64,000 bases of DNA, from contig NZ_KQ954301.1 of the NCBI RefSeq assembly GCF_001519055.1, positions 1 to 64,000 of the forward strand. Direction: 5' to 3'. The notes under the pieces were generated by a model. It was given only the letters and a program-made list of their open reading frames with translations. It did not search any database and had not been told where the DNA came from. Position 1 is the stretch's first letter, and each line of letters starts with the position of its first letter. Positions 8,599-15,798 of this stretch are shown here, piece by piece. The stretch is from Novosphingobium sp. Fuku2-ISO-50. GTDB lineage: Bacteria; Pseudomonadota; Alphaproteobacteria; Sphingomonadales; Sphingomonadaceae. A program made the position numbers and the translations under genes.

Positions 8599-8626
8599 GC
8601 AAAGCTCGGCGCGCAAAGCTTGGCGC
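8599..8626. repeat. two tandem 14-bp repeats upstream of the PBP gene
   Basis: GCAAAGCTCGGCGC (8599-8612) is followed directly by GCAAAGCTTGGCGC (8613-8626), one mismatch apart. It lies in the 144-base space between msrB and the penicillin-binding protein gene and belongs to the series of short tandem duplications seen at gene boundaries in this window. Confidence 0.8.
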
Positions 8627-8654
8627 CGACGTCTGAGGGAACCATAAAACTCCG

Positions 8655-10775
8655 ATGGCCACACGGGACAATCCCCGCCGCCGCAATTCCGGCGGCCCGG
8701 AACCACGCCAGGGCTCTTTCCTTGGCCGACTGTTCAAGGGCCTGCTGATCTGGAGCTTTGCGCTGCTGCTGCTCGCGGGGCTCGGCCTGACGGCGGCGGT
8801 CATGGTCACCGCTCGCTCGCTGCCCAGCTATGAGCGGCTGAAATCGAGCCAGGCCGGGCAGATGATCGTCGTGCGCGCCGCCGACGGCTCCGAAATCGTC
8901 ACGCTCGGGCCCAGCTATGGCAAATGGATCCCGATCGGCCGCATGCCCAAATCGATGCAGGATGCGATGATCTCGGTCGAAGATCGCCGTTTCCGCGATC
9001 ATTGGGGCGTCGATCCGATCGGTATCGCGCGCTCGGTCTGGGTCCGCGCGGAAAAGGGGCGCTGGCGCCAGGGCGGTTCGACGATCACCCAGCAATTGGC
9101 GCGCAACACGTTCCTCAATTCCAACCGCACATTTGACCGCAAGATCCGCGAAGCCATTCTCGCGCTCGCGCTCGAAACGAAGTTCAGCAAGGACCAGATC
9201 CTCGAGCTCTATCTCAACAAGGTCTATTTCGGCGGCGGCGCCTATGGCGTCGATTCCGCCGCGCGCAAATTCTTCGGCCATTCGGGCGAACAGTTGAGCC
9301 TGGGCGAAGCCTCGATCATCGCCGGGCTGGTCAAGGCGCCGTCGCACTATTCGCCCACCGCCGATGCCAAGGCGGCGGTCGAGCGCGCGCAAGTCGTGCT
9401 CCAGACCATGCAGGAAGCCGGCGCCATCACCCCCGCCGAGGCGCAGAATGCCGACCTCAAGGACGTGAAACTGGCTCAGGAAGCCGGGCAGAATTCCGCG
9501 CGCTATTTCACCGACTGGGTCTTGCCGCAGCTCGATCTGGTCCTGCCCGACAACGATCAGCCGATCGAGGTATGGACCACGCTCGACCCCGCCGCGCAAC
9601 GCGCCGCGACCGAAGCGATCCAGGCCAATGCCCCCAAGGACGCGCAAGGCGCGCTGGTCAGCGTCGATCGCGACGGCGCCGTGCTCGCCATGGTCGGCGG
9701 CACCGACTACGTGACCTCGAATTACAACCGCGCCACCAATGCCGTGCGCCAGCCCGGCTCGGCGTGGAAACTGTTCGTCTATCTCGCCGCGCTCGAAGCC
9801 GGTTACAAACCCGATGACAAGGTCGTCGACGAACCGGTGACCATCGGCGGCTGGAGCCCGCGCAATTCCGGCGGCAAATATGCCGGTCAGATCGACGTGC
9901 GCACGGCCTTTGCCTATTCGAAAAACACCGTCGCCGCGCAGCTCGGCAACGAAGTCGGCTTTGGCGCGGTCGCCAACATGGCCCGCCGCTTTGGCATCAC
10001 CACCCCGATCAACACCATGCCCTCGATGGTGCTGGGCACGAGCGATGTGCGCATGATCGACATGGTCCGCGCCTTTGCCGAAGTCTCCGCCAAGGGCGCC
10101 TCGCTCACCCCTTACGGCATCCGCAAGGTCACCACGACCGAAGGCGAAGTGCTCTATAGCCACCGCCCCGATCAGCCCCAGCAGCTCGTCCCCGATTACG
10201 TCGCCGCGGGCATCACCGACCTGCTTCAGACCGCCGTCTCGATCGGCACCGGCCGCGCCGCGCAGATCGGTCGCCCCGTCGCGGGCAAGACCGGCACCAC
10301 CACCTCGAACAAGGATGGCTGGTTCCTCGGCTTTTCCAGCGGGGTGACCACCGGGGTATGGATGGGCCGCGACGACGCCAAACCCGTCCCCGGCCTGCAA
10401 GGCGGCACCGCGCCGGCGCGCGCCTTTGCCGCCTATATGCGCGTCGCCACGGCGAAGCGCCCGCCCGAAAAGTTCCAGACCGACCTGAAACTGCCGCAGT
10501 ATCAGCTCGAACCCGACGACGAGGCCCTGCAAAACAACCCCGACGCCTATTTCTACGTCGACCCCAACGGCAACATCGCCAACCACGCGCCCACCGCCCC
10601 CGACGACGGCCAGCCCGCGCAGCGCACCCGCGACGACACCGTCCCCGTCGGCGACGACCAGGGCCGCGCCGCCAACGACGACCTGCTGGACCAGGCCACC
10701 GGCCGCCCCGCCCGCCGCGCCACACCCGGCACCACACCGCGCGCCGCAGCAACGGGCCGCCCCCGGACGAACTGA
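8655..10775 (+). CDS. class A penicillin-binding protein (transglycosylase/transpeptidase)
   Basis: Bifunctional peptidoglycan polymerase anchored in the inner membrane, 706 residues. An N-terminal membrane helix (~27-50) is followed by a GT51 glycosyltransferase domain with catalytic Glu in SVEDRRFRDH (~109) and GGSTITQQLARN. The transpeptidase domain has the SxxK serine motif GSAWK (~367), the SxN motif YSKN and KTGTT (~545). The C-terminal 80 residues are a charged, Pro/Ala/Asp-rich tail of low complexity. It resembles the PBP1A type of alphaproteobacteria. A strong hairpin pair after the stop ends the transcript before the convergent HtrA gene. Confidence 0.93.
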   Translation: MATRDNPRRRNSGGPEPRQGSFLGRLFKGLLIWSFALLLLAGLGLTAAVMVTARSLPSYERLKSSQAGQMIVVRAADGSEIVTLGPSYGKWIPIGRMPKSMQDAMISVEDRRFRDHWGVDPIGIARSVWVRAEKGRWRQGGSTITQQLARNTFLNSNRTFDRKIREAILALALETKFSKDQILELYLNKVYFGGGAYGVDSAARKFFGHSGEQLSLGEASIIAGLVKAPSHYSPTADAKAAVERAQVVLQTMQEAGAITPAEAQNADLKDVKLAQEAGQNSARYFTDWVLPQLDLVLPDNDQPIEVWTTLDPAAQRAATEAIQANAPKDAQGALVSVDRDGAVLAMVGGTDYVTSNYNRATNAVRQPGSAWKLFVYLAALEAGYKPDDKVVDEPVTIGGWSPRNSGGKYAGQIDVRTAFAYSKNTVAAQLGNEVGFGAVANMARRFGITTPINTMPSMVLGTSDVRMIDMVRAFAEVSAKGASLTPYGIRKVTTTEGEVLYSHRPDQPQQLVPDYVAAGITDLLQTAVSIGTGRAAQIGRPVAGKTGTTTSNKDGWFLGFSSGVTTGVWMGRDDAKPVPGLQGGTAPARAFAAYMRVATAKRPPEKFQTDLKLPQYQLEPDDEALQNNPDAYFYVDPNGNIANHAPTAPDDGQPAQRTRDDTVPVGDDQGRAANDDLLDQATGRPARRATPGTTPRAAATGRPRTN

Positions 10776-10781
10776 ACTTCG

Positions 10782-10818
10782 GGCCCGCCATGCCGGATCA
10801 ACTCCGGCATGGCGGGCC
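10782..10818. terminator. 15-bp perfect hairpin after the PBP gene
   Basis: Arms GGCCCGCCATGCCGG (10782-10796) and CCGGCATGGCGGGCC (10804-10818) enclose a 7-base loop, directly after the stop of the penicillin-binding protein gene. No T-run follows, so it may stabilise the mRNA end or act with the stronger terminator that begins 32 bases further on. Confidence 0.6.
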
Positions 10819-10849
10819 GGAAATTCGTCTTGGCGTCAGCGCACAACGG

Positions 10850-10890
10850 AAAAAGGGGCGGCGCCGGGATTTCGGCGCCGCCCTTTTTTT
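10850..10890. terminator. bidirectional Rho-independent terminator
   Basis: An 11-bp stem (GGGCGGCGCCG at 10856-10866, CGGCGCCGCCC at 10873-10883) is flanked by A5 on the left and T7 on the right. It can therefore end both the plus-strand penicillin-binding protein transcript and the minus-strand HtrA transcript, whose genes converge here. Confidence 0.9.
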
Positions 10891-10905
10891 GCGTTGGTGG
10901 GTCGA

Positions 10906-12465
10906 TCAGCGGATGCGGATCGGGAAGTAGAAGGCGGGCTGGCCCCGGCGCTGGATGCGCAAGAGGACGGCTTCGCGGTTTTCCGCCTTGGCCTGTTTCA
11001 CGATCGCGTCGAGCTCGGCGCGGTTGGTGACGGGCTTGTAGTTGGCCGACAGGATGATGTCGCCGCGTTGCAGGCCTTTGGCGGCGGCATCGCTCGATTC
11101 GTCGACTTCGGTGATGACGACGCCGTGGACGTCTTCGCTGGTGCCGAGTTGGCGGGCGATTTGCGGGGTGACCGGGATCACCGCCACGCCGAGCGCCTGC
11201 TGGATCGAGGGGCCCGCGTGTTGCTTGCCCGTGCTGCCGGGGCCGAAGTCTTCATCATCCTTTTGCTCGGGATCGAAGCTTTGCTTGGCGAGGTCTTCTT
11301 CGCTCGGGCGCTTGCCGACAATGGCGTTCAGCGTCAGATGCTGGCCATTGCGGATGATGTCGATCGGGACATGCTTGCCCGGCACGGTGTTGGCGACGAT
11401 GAAGGACAGCGACTGTTCGGGAGTCACCGCCTTGCCGTCGACGCTGATCACCACGTCACCCGCTTGCAGCCCGGCCTTGGCCGCGCCCTGGCCGGGTTCG
11501 ACCGACTGGATGAATTCGCCGCGCCGTTTGGCGAGGCCGAGCGAGGCGGCAAGGTCATCCGACAAGGGCTGAATGCGCACGCCGAGATAGCCACGTTCGA
11601 TCGCGACGCCCTTGATCAGCTTTTCGACGATCGGCGCAGCGGTTTCGGCGGGAATGGCAAAGCCGATGCCGACGCTGCCGCCGGTCGGCGAAAAGATCGC
11701 ATTGTTGATGCCGATGACATTGCCGCGCATGTCGAACATCGGGCCGCCCGAATTGCCCCGGTTGATCGAGGCATCGGTCTGGAGATAGCGGTCATAGGCA
11801 GAGCCGGTGCCGGTGTTGCGATAAACCGCCGAGATGATCCCCTGCGTCACCGTACCGCCCAGGCCAAACGGATTGCCGATGGCGATGACCCAGTCGCCGA
11901 CGCGCGCCTTGCGCGAATCGCCGAATGTCACGAACGGAAAGGGCTTGGTGCCGACGATCTTGAGCACCGCGAGGTCGGAAGCGGCGTCCTTGCCGACCAG
12001 CTTGGCCGGGTAATCGGTGCCGTCGGTCATCGTCACGGTGATCGATTCGACTTCGCCCTGGCCATCGGCGGTGATCACGTGATTGTTGGTGACGATATAG
12101 CCGTCCGCCGAAATGACGAAGCCCGAGCCGAGCGATTGGGCTTCGCGCGTCTGCGCGCCGCCGCCCTGACCGCCTTGCCCACCTTGTCCGCCCTGTCCGC
12201 CGAACAGTTCGCCAAAGGGCGTGCCGGCAAAGGGATTGGCGTTTTGAACCTTGACCCGCTGGCGCGTGGAAATGTTGACCACCGCGGGCTGCAATTGTTG
12301 CGTGAGATCGGCAAAGCTGGCCGGGGCGCCGACACGCGGCACGACCGCAGCGATCTGCGCACTGTCATTCTGCGCGACCTGGGCGCCGGCCGGAAAGCCG
12401 GTCACAAGCGTCAATGCGCTGCCGGCGAGGAGCAGCGCCGAAGTAACTCCATAAGCGTATCGCAC
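10906..12465 (-). CDS. degP: Do/HtrA-family periplasmic serine endoprotease with two PDZ domains
   Basis: Periplasmic quality-control protease and chaperone, about 519 residues. After a signal peptide (GVTSALLLAGSALTLVTG) come a trypsin-like domain with His in TNNHVI (~127), Asp in ASDLAVLKI (~164) and Ser in RGNSGGP (~238), then two PDZ domains (about 300-390 and 420-510). A Gly/Gln tract of GGQ repeats lies in the loop before the catalytic domain. GTG at 12465 is chosen because AGAGGA lies 9 bases upstream and the signal peptide follows at once; an ATG at 12561 would add 32 residues and bury the signal. It is downstream of hflK-hflC on the same strand, 116 bases away, making a membrane proteolysis group. 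Confidence 0.92.
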   Translation of the reverse strand: MRYAYGVTSALLLAGSALTLVTGFPAGAQVAQNDSAQIAAVVPRVGAPASFADLTQQLQPAVVNISTRQRVKVQNANPFAGTPFGELFGGQGGQGGQGGQGGGAQTREAQSLGSGFVISADGYIVTNNHVITADGQGEVESITVTMTDGTDYPAKLVGKDAASDLAVLKIVGTKPFPFVTFGDSRKARVGDWVIAIGNPFGLGGTVTQGIISAVYRNTGTGSAYDRYLQTDASINRGNSGGPMFDMRGNVIGINNAIFSPTGGSVGIGFAIPAETAAPIVEKLIKGVAIERGYLGVRIQPLSDDLAASLGLAKRRGEFIQSVEPGQGAAKAGLQAGDVVISVDGKAVTPEQSLSFIVANTVPGKHVPIDIIRNGQHLTLNAIVGKRPSEEDLAKQSFDPEQKDDEDFGPGSTGKQHAGPSIQQALGVAVIPVTPQIARQLGTSEDVHGVVITEVDESSDAAAKGLQRGDIILSANYKPVTNRAELDAIVKQAKAENREAVLLRIQRRGQPAFYFPIRIR

Positions 12466-12581
12466 GTGGCCTAGTCCTCTTTTTTCATCCCGAAGAGCCG
12501 GATGCACTCGAATCCGGATCTTGCAGACATCATAAAATCCATTGCCCTGCATGAACGGCATTTGAATGCCGCATGACAGCG

Positions 12582-13454
12582 CTATTTCCCCCGAAATTGT
12601 CGCAGATAGGCATTGTCGGGCGACAGCACGATCGAGGTGCGGCTGCCCTTTTGCGCGAACGTTGCGTCATAGCTCTGCATGGCGCGATAAAAATCATAGA
12701 ATTGCGGATCTTTGCCGAAACTGGCAGCATAGATTTCACCGGCGCGGGCTTCGGCATCGGCGCGGATCATCTGCGCGTTGCGATGGCCCTCGGCGGCGAC
12801 GTCTGCGGCACTGGCCTCGGCGCCCGCGCTCATCCGGGCATAAGCGGCATCGAGCGGCGCCCCGTCGGGCAGGGCAAGACGCGACAGGCCCAGATCGGCG
12901 ACGCGCGCGCCATAGCCGGACAGTTCGCGATCGAACGCGGCGCGCAAGGCGCCAAGCCCTTCGCCTTCGCCCCGTTCCAGCGCGAGGGCGCCCGCCAGTG
13001 TCGTGTGCCCCACGTGCTGGCGCAGGACAGAGGCGAGGATCGCGCGCAATTCGTCACCGGCATGGTCGGGCGCGCCCAGCGCCTGATAAAAACGCACCGG
13101 ATCGGTCACCCGCCATGTGGCATAGGCGTCGATCGTCAGCGCCTGCCCGTCGCCGGTCTCCGCTTTGGCATTGTCGAGCGAAACGGTCATCAACCGGCGA
13201 TCGAGCCAGACGACACGCTCGACCAGCGGCAGACGAAAGGCCAAACCCGCTTCATCGGGGCCCGCCTGATCCGTGCCTGGCCGCCAGCCGTTGATCACGC
13301 GTACCGGCTGGCCAAGCCGCAGCACCAGCGCCGCGCGATCGCTCGGCACCGGGGTCACCATCGTCAGCGCGAGGCCCGCGAGCGCCGCCACACCGAACAA
13401 GGGGGCGCCGGGCAAGGGGGCAAACCAGCGATGATCGGCGCGCTCAATGGCCAT
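12582..13454 (-). CDS. hflC: HflC, SPFH-domain regulator of FtsH
   Basis: Forms with HflK the inner-membrane complex that surrounds and modulates the FtsH protease, with the SPFH domain on the periplasmic side. An N-terminal membrane helix (LFGVAALAGLALTMVTPV) precedes the stomatin-like domain (VPSDRAALVLRLGQPVRVI), a helical region (SAADVAAEGHRNAQMIRADAEARAGEIYAAS) and the conserved end with DFYRAMQSYD. The start at ATG 13454 overlaps the hflK stop by 11 bases, a typical coupled arrangement; longer starts would lie deep inside hflK. Its 290 residues match the family length. Confidence 0.88.
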   Translation of the reverse strand: MAIERADHRWFAPLPGAPLFGVAALAGLALTMVTPVPSDRAALVLRLGQPVRVINGWRPGTDQAGPDEAGLAFRLPLVERVVWLDRRLMTVSLDNAKAETGDGQALTIDAYATWRVTDPVRFYQALGAPDHAGDELRAILASVLRQHVGHTTLAGALALERGEGEGLGALRAAFDRELSGYGARVADLGLSRLALPDGAPLDAAYARMSAGAEASAADVAAEGHRNAQMIRADAEARAGEIYAASFGKDPQFYDFYRAMQSYDATFAQKGSRTSIVLSPDNAYLRQFRGK

Positions 13455-14694
13455 TGCCGCCCCCTGCATCGTGCCCCGTGGACGGCTCGCCAGCCGCCCG
13501 CAAAGGCAAAGTCGTGGTCGTGCCGGGCGCATCGACGATGACTTTGTCGCTTTGGGCGAGCACCCGTTCCATCGTCGCGTAATACATCTGGCGGCGAGTC
13601 ACATCGGGCGCGCGGGCATATTGCGCATAGACTTTGTCAAAGGCGCCCGCTTCGCCCTGGGCATGAACGATCACCTGACGCGACCAGCTGCGCGCCTGTG
13701 TCGCCTCGGTCGCGGCATCGTTGCGCGCTGCGGCAATCGCGCGCAACGCATCGGCGACGCGCGGCGGCGGATCGACGCGGCGAAGGTCGATGCCGTCCAC
13801 GGCGATGCCCGCCCGATCGCGGTCGAGCAAAGCCTGCAAACGCCGCGCCGCTTCGTGCCCCAGCGCATCGCGCCCAGCCCCCATCACCTCGGCAAAATCC
13901 ATCCCGGCCACAGTCGCCCGCATCGCGTTTTCGGCAGCAAGGCGCATGGTGGCGGCGGGATCGGCCAGCCCCCGGGCATGGGCACGCAAATCGCGGATGC
14001 GCCAGCGCACGTCGCAGGCCAGATCGACCAGCGCCGCATCGCGAGTCAGGATCAGATGTTCGCCATCGCCTTCGGGCAGCGCAAGATGGCGGATCGTGGT
14101 CACATCCTCGATCCGTGCGGCGCCGATCGGCCAGGGCCAGCTGACCGCCAGGCCGGGGCCGAGCGCGGGGCCCCAGGCGCCATCGGTCGAGACGATCGCC
14201 TGTTCGCGCACCCCGACCGGATGGAGCGAAGTCGCCCCGACCCATAGCATGACCAGCGCCCCGGTCAGCCACGGCGTCCAGTTCGATCCAAGCGGGGGAC
14301 GGATGTGCGGCCAATGGGCCTTGGCGAAATGGCGTTGCAACCCGCCGGAAACGAATGCGGGAATCAGCGCCGCGGCAAGACCGGGCCGCGCCGCCGCGCC
14401 GCGCCGGGGGCCGCGCGGTGCGCCGCGACGGGGCCGCGAATGGTGCCAGGGATTCTTGGTGGGGGGCGATGCGGGGGGCAATGGCGCATCGCCTTTTCCG
14501 GCGGCGCCCGCAGCAGCAGGCGTTTCCCTGCCTCCCTCGCCCGCGCCCGCCTCGGCCGCAGCAGGCGGTTCGGCCTCGCGCAGAGCAGGCGCAAGGCCGG
14601 GCTCGCGCCCGTCCCGCCGGCTGTCGTCATGGGCCATGCCGAAGCCCTTGCTGTCCGGGCCATCGGTGGCCTTGTCCGTGTCAAGACCGTTCAT
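13444..14694 (-). CDS. hflK: HflK, SPFH-domain regulator of FtsH
   Basis: Partner of HflC in the FtsH-associated membrane complex. The 416-residue protein has a long Ala/Pro/Gly-rich cytoplasmic N-terminus with NPW near residue 81, one membrane helix (WLTGALVMLWVGATSLHPV), the SPFH domain beginning VREQAIVSTDGAWG, and the helical end with YARAPDVTRRQMYYATMERVL typical of HflK. The next gene hflC overlaps it. The gene is divergent from mrp/apbC, and the shared upstream region has a tandem 22-bp duplication. Confidence 0.9.
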   Translation of the reverse strand: MNGLDTDKATDGPDSKGFGMAHDDSRRDGREPGLAPALREAEPPAAAEAGAGEGGRETPAAAGAAGKGDAPLPPASPPTKNPWHHSRPRRGAPRGPRRGAAARPGLAAALIPAFVSGGLQRHFAKAHWPHIRPPLGSNWTPWLTGALVMLWVGATSLHPVGVREQAIVSTDGAWGPALGPGLAVSWPWPIGAARIEDVTTIRHLALPEGDGEHLILTRDAALVDLACDVRWRIRDLRAHARGLADPAATMRLAAENAMRATVAGMDFAEVMGAGRDALGHEAARRLQALLDRDRAGIAVDGIDLRRVDPPPRVADALRAIAAARNDAATEATQARSWSRQVIVHAQGEAGAFDKVYAQYARAPDVTRRQMYYATMERVLAQSDKVIVDAPGTTTTLPLRAAGEPSTGHDAGGGNGH

Positions 14695-14738
14695 GGCAGG
14701 GGTTATAGGGTGCCCGCCCCAGAAAAACAGGTCTCGTT

Positions 14739-14782
14739 CCCATTTTTCCTTTGCTAGGGGCCCATTCTTCCTTTGCTAAGGA
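14739..14782. repeat. two tandem 22-bp repeats in the hflK-mrp divergent promoter
   Basis: The segment 14739-14760 (CCCATTTTTCCTTTGCTAGG then GG) is repeated at 14761-14782 with three differences. It lies between the divergent hflK and mrp starts. A duplicated operator is possible; the size and setting also fit the other slippage-type duplications in this window. Confidence 0.75.
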
Positions 14783-14827
14783 AGTGCCCCGAGGGGGCGA
14801 CACGAAACAGGGAACCGGACGGATACG

Positions 14828-15793
14828 ATGACGGATGCAGCAACGCTGGAACAGGCCCTGCGCGAAGTGGCAAATGCCCGCGTGCAGGCCGTGCGTCTGG
14901 GCGACGGCGGCGCGGCGAGCGTGGTGGTCGATGCCGAAGGGCTTGACGATGCCGCGCGCGCGACGCTGGAAGGCGATCTGAACGCGGCGGCAGCGCGGGT
15001 CGGCATTGCCCCCTTGCGCGTGGCGATGACCGCGTCGCGGCGGCGGCGGCGGATCATTGCCGTCGGATCGGGCAAAGGCGGGGTCGGCAAATCGACGCTC
15101 GCGGCCAATCTTGCCATTGCGCTGCATCGGCTGGGACGGCCGACCGGGCTTGTCGATGCGGACATCTACGGCCCGTCGCAGGCGCGGCTGTTCGATACCG
15201 AAGACAAGCGGCCCGAGGCCAAAGCCAACAAGCTGATCCCGGTGGCCAGCCGGTTTGGCGTGCCGATGCTGTCGATGGGCCATCTCGTCCGCCCCGGTCA
15301 GCCGATCGCCTGGCGCGGGCCCATGGTCAGCAATGCGCTGGGCCAGCTGATCGATGCCGAATGGGGCGCGGTCGAGACGATCGTGGTCGATCTGCCCCCC
15401 GGCACCGGCGATGTGCAGCTGACCATGTTGCAGAAATACAAGCCCGCAGGCGCAGTGATCGTGTCCACGCCGCAAGACCTTGCGCTGATCGATGCGACGC
15501 GCGCGATCGCCTTGTTCGAACAGGGCACCGTGCCGCTGATCGGGATGGTCGAAAACATGGCCGGCTATCTCTGCCCGCATTGCGGCGAACCGAGCGATCC
15601 GTTTGGCAATGGCGGGGCCGAAGCGGCGGCAAAGGCGATGAACCTGCCTTTCCTCGGGCGCATCCCGCTGGCGCTCGGCATTCGCGAAGGCAGCGACGCA
15701 GGCCAGCCACCGGCCGCCGGCGAAGGACCGCTGGCCGAAGCCTATCGGACGATCGCGCGCCGCATCGCCGATTGGCTCGACCGGAACCCCTGA
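14828..15793 (+). CDS. apbC: Mrp/ApbC iron-sulfur cluster carrier ATPase
   Basis: Cytosolic P-loop ATPase that carries Fe-S clusters to target proteins. An N-terminal MIP18-like helical segment (about 1-65) is followed by the deviant Walker A GSGKGGVGKST (~79-89), DADIYGPSQ, the DLPPGTGDVQLT motif and the cluster-binding pair CPHC near residue 250. The 321-residue length is slightly short but complete. It is followed after 5 bases by a molybdenum hydroxylase gene, itself dependent on Fe-S partners, so cluster supply to that enzyme is an attractive but unproven idea. Confidence 0.93.
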   Translation: MTDAATLEQALREVANARVQAVRLGDGGAASVVVDAEGLDDAARATLEGDLNAAAARVGIAPLRVAMTASRRRRRIIAVGSGKGGVGKSTLAANLAIALHRLGRPTGLVDADIYGPSQARLFDTEDKRPEAKANKLIPVASRFGVPMLSMGHLVRPGQPIAWRGPMVSNALGQLIDAEWGAVETIVVDLPPGTGDVQLTMLQKYKPAGAVIVSTPQDLALIDATRAIALFEQGTVPLIGMVENMAGYLCPHCGEPSDPFGNGGAEAAAKAMNLPFLGRIPLALGIREGSDAGQPPAAGEGPLAEAYRTIARRIADWLDRNP

Positions 15794-15798
15794 ACCCG

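Noticed and set aside
8595..10586. 663-codon minus-strand open frame opposite the penicillin-binding protein gene
   Set aside because: The sense strand has every catalytic motif of a class A PBP; the antisense product is Gly/Asp/Arg repeats without a fold.
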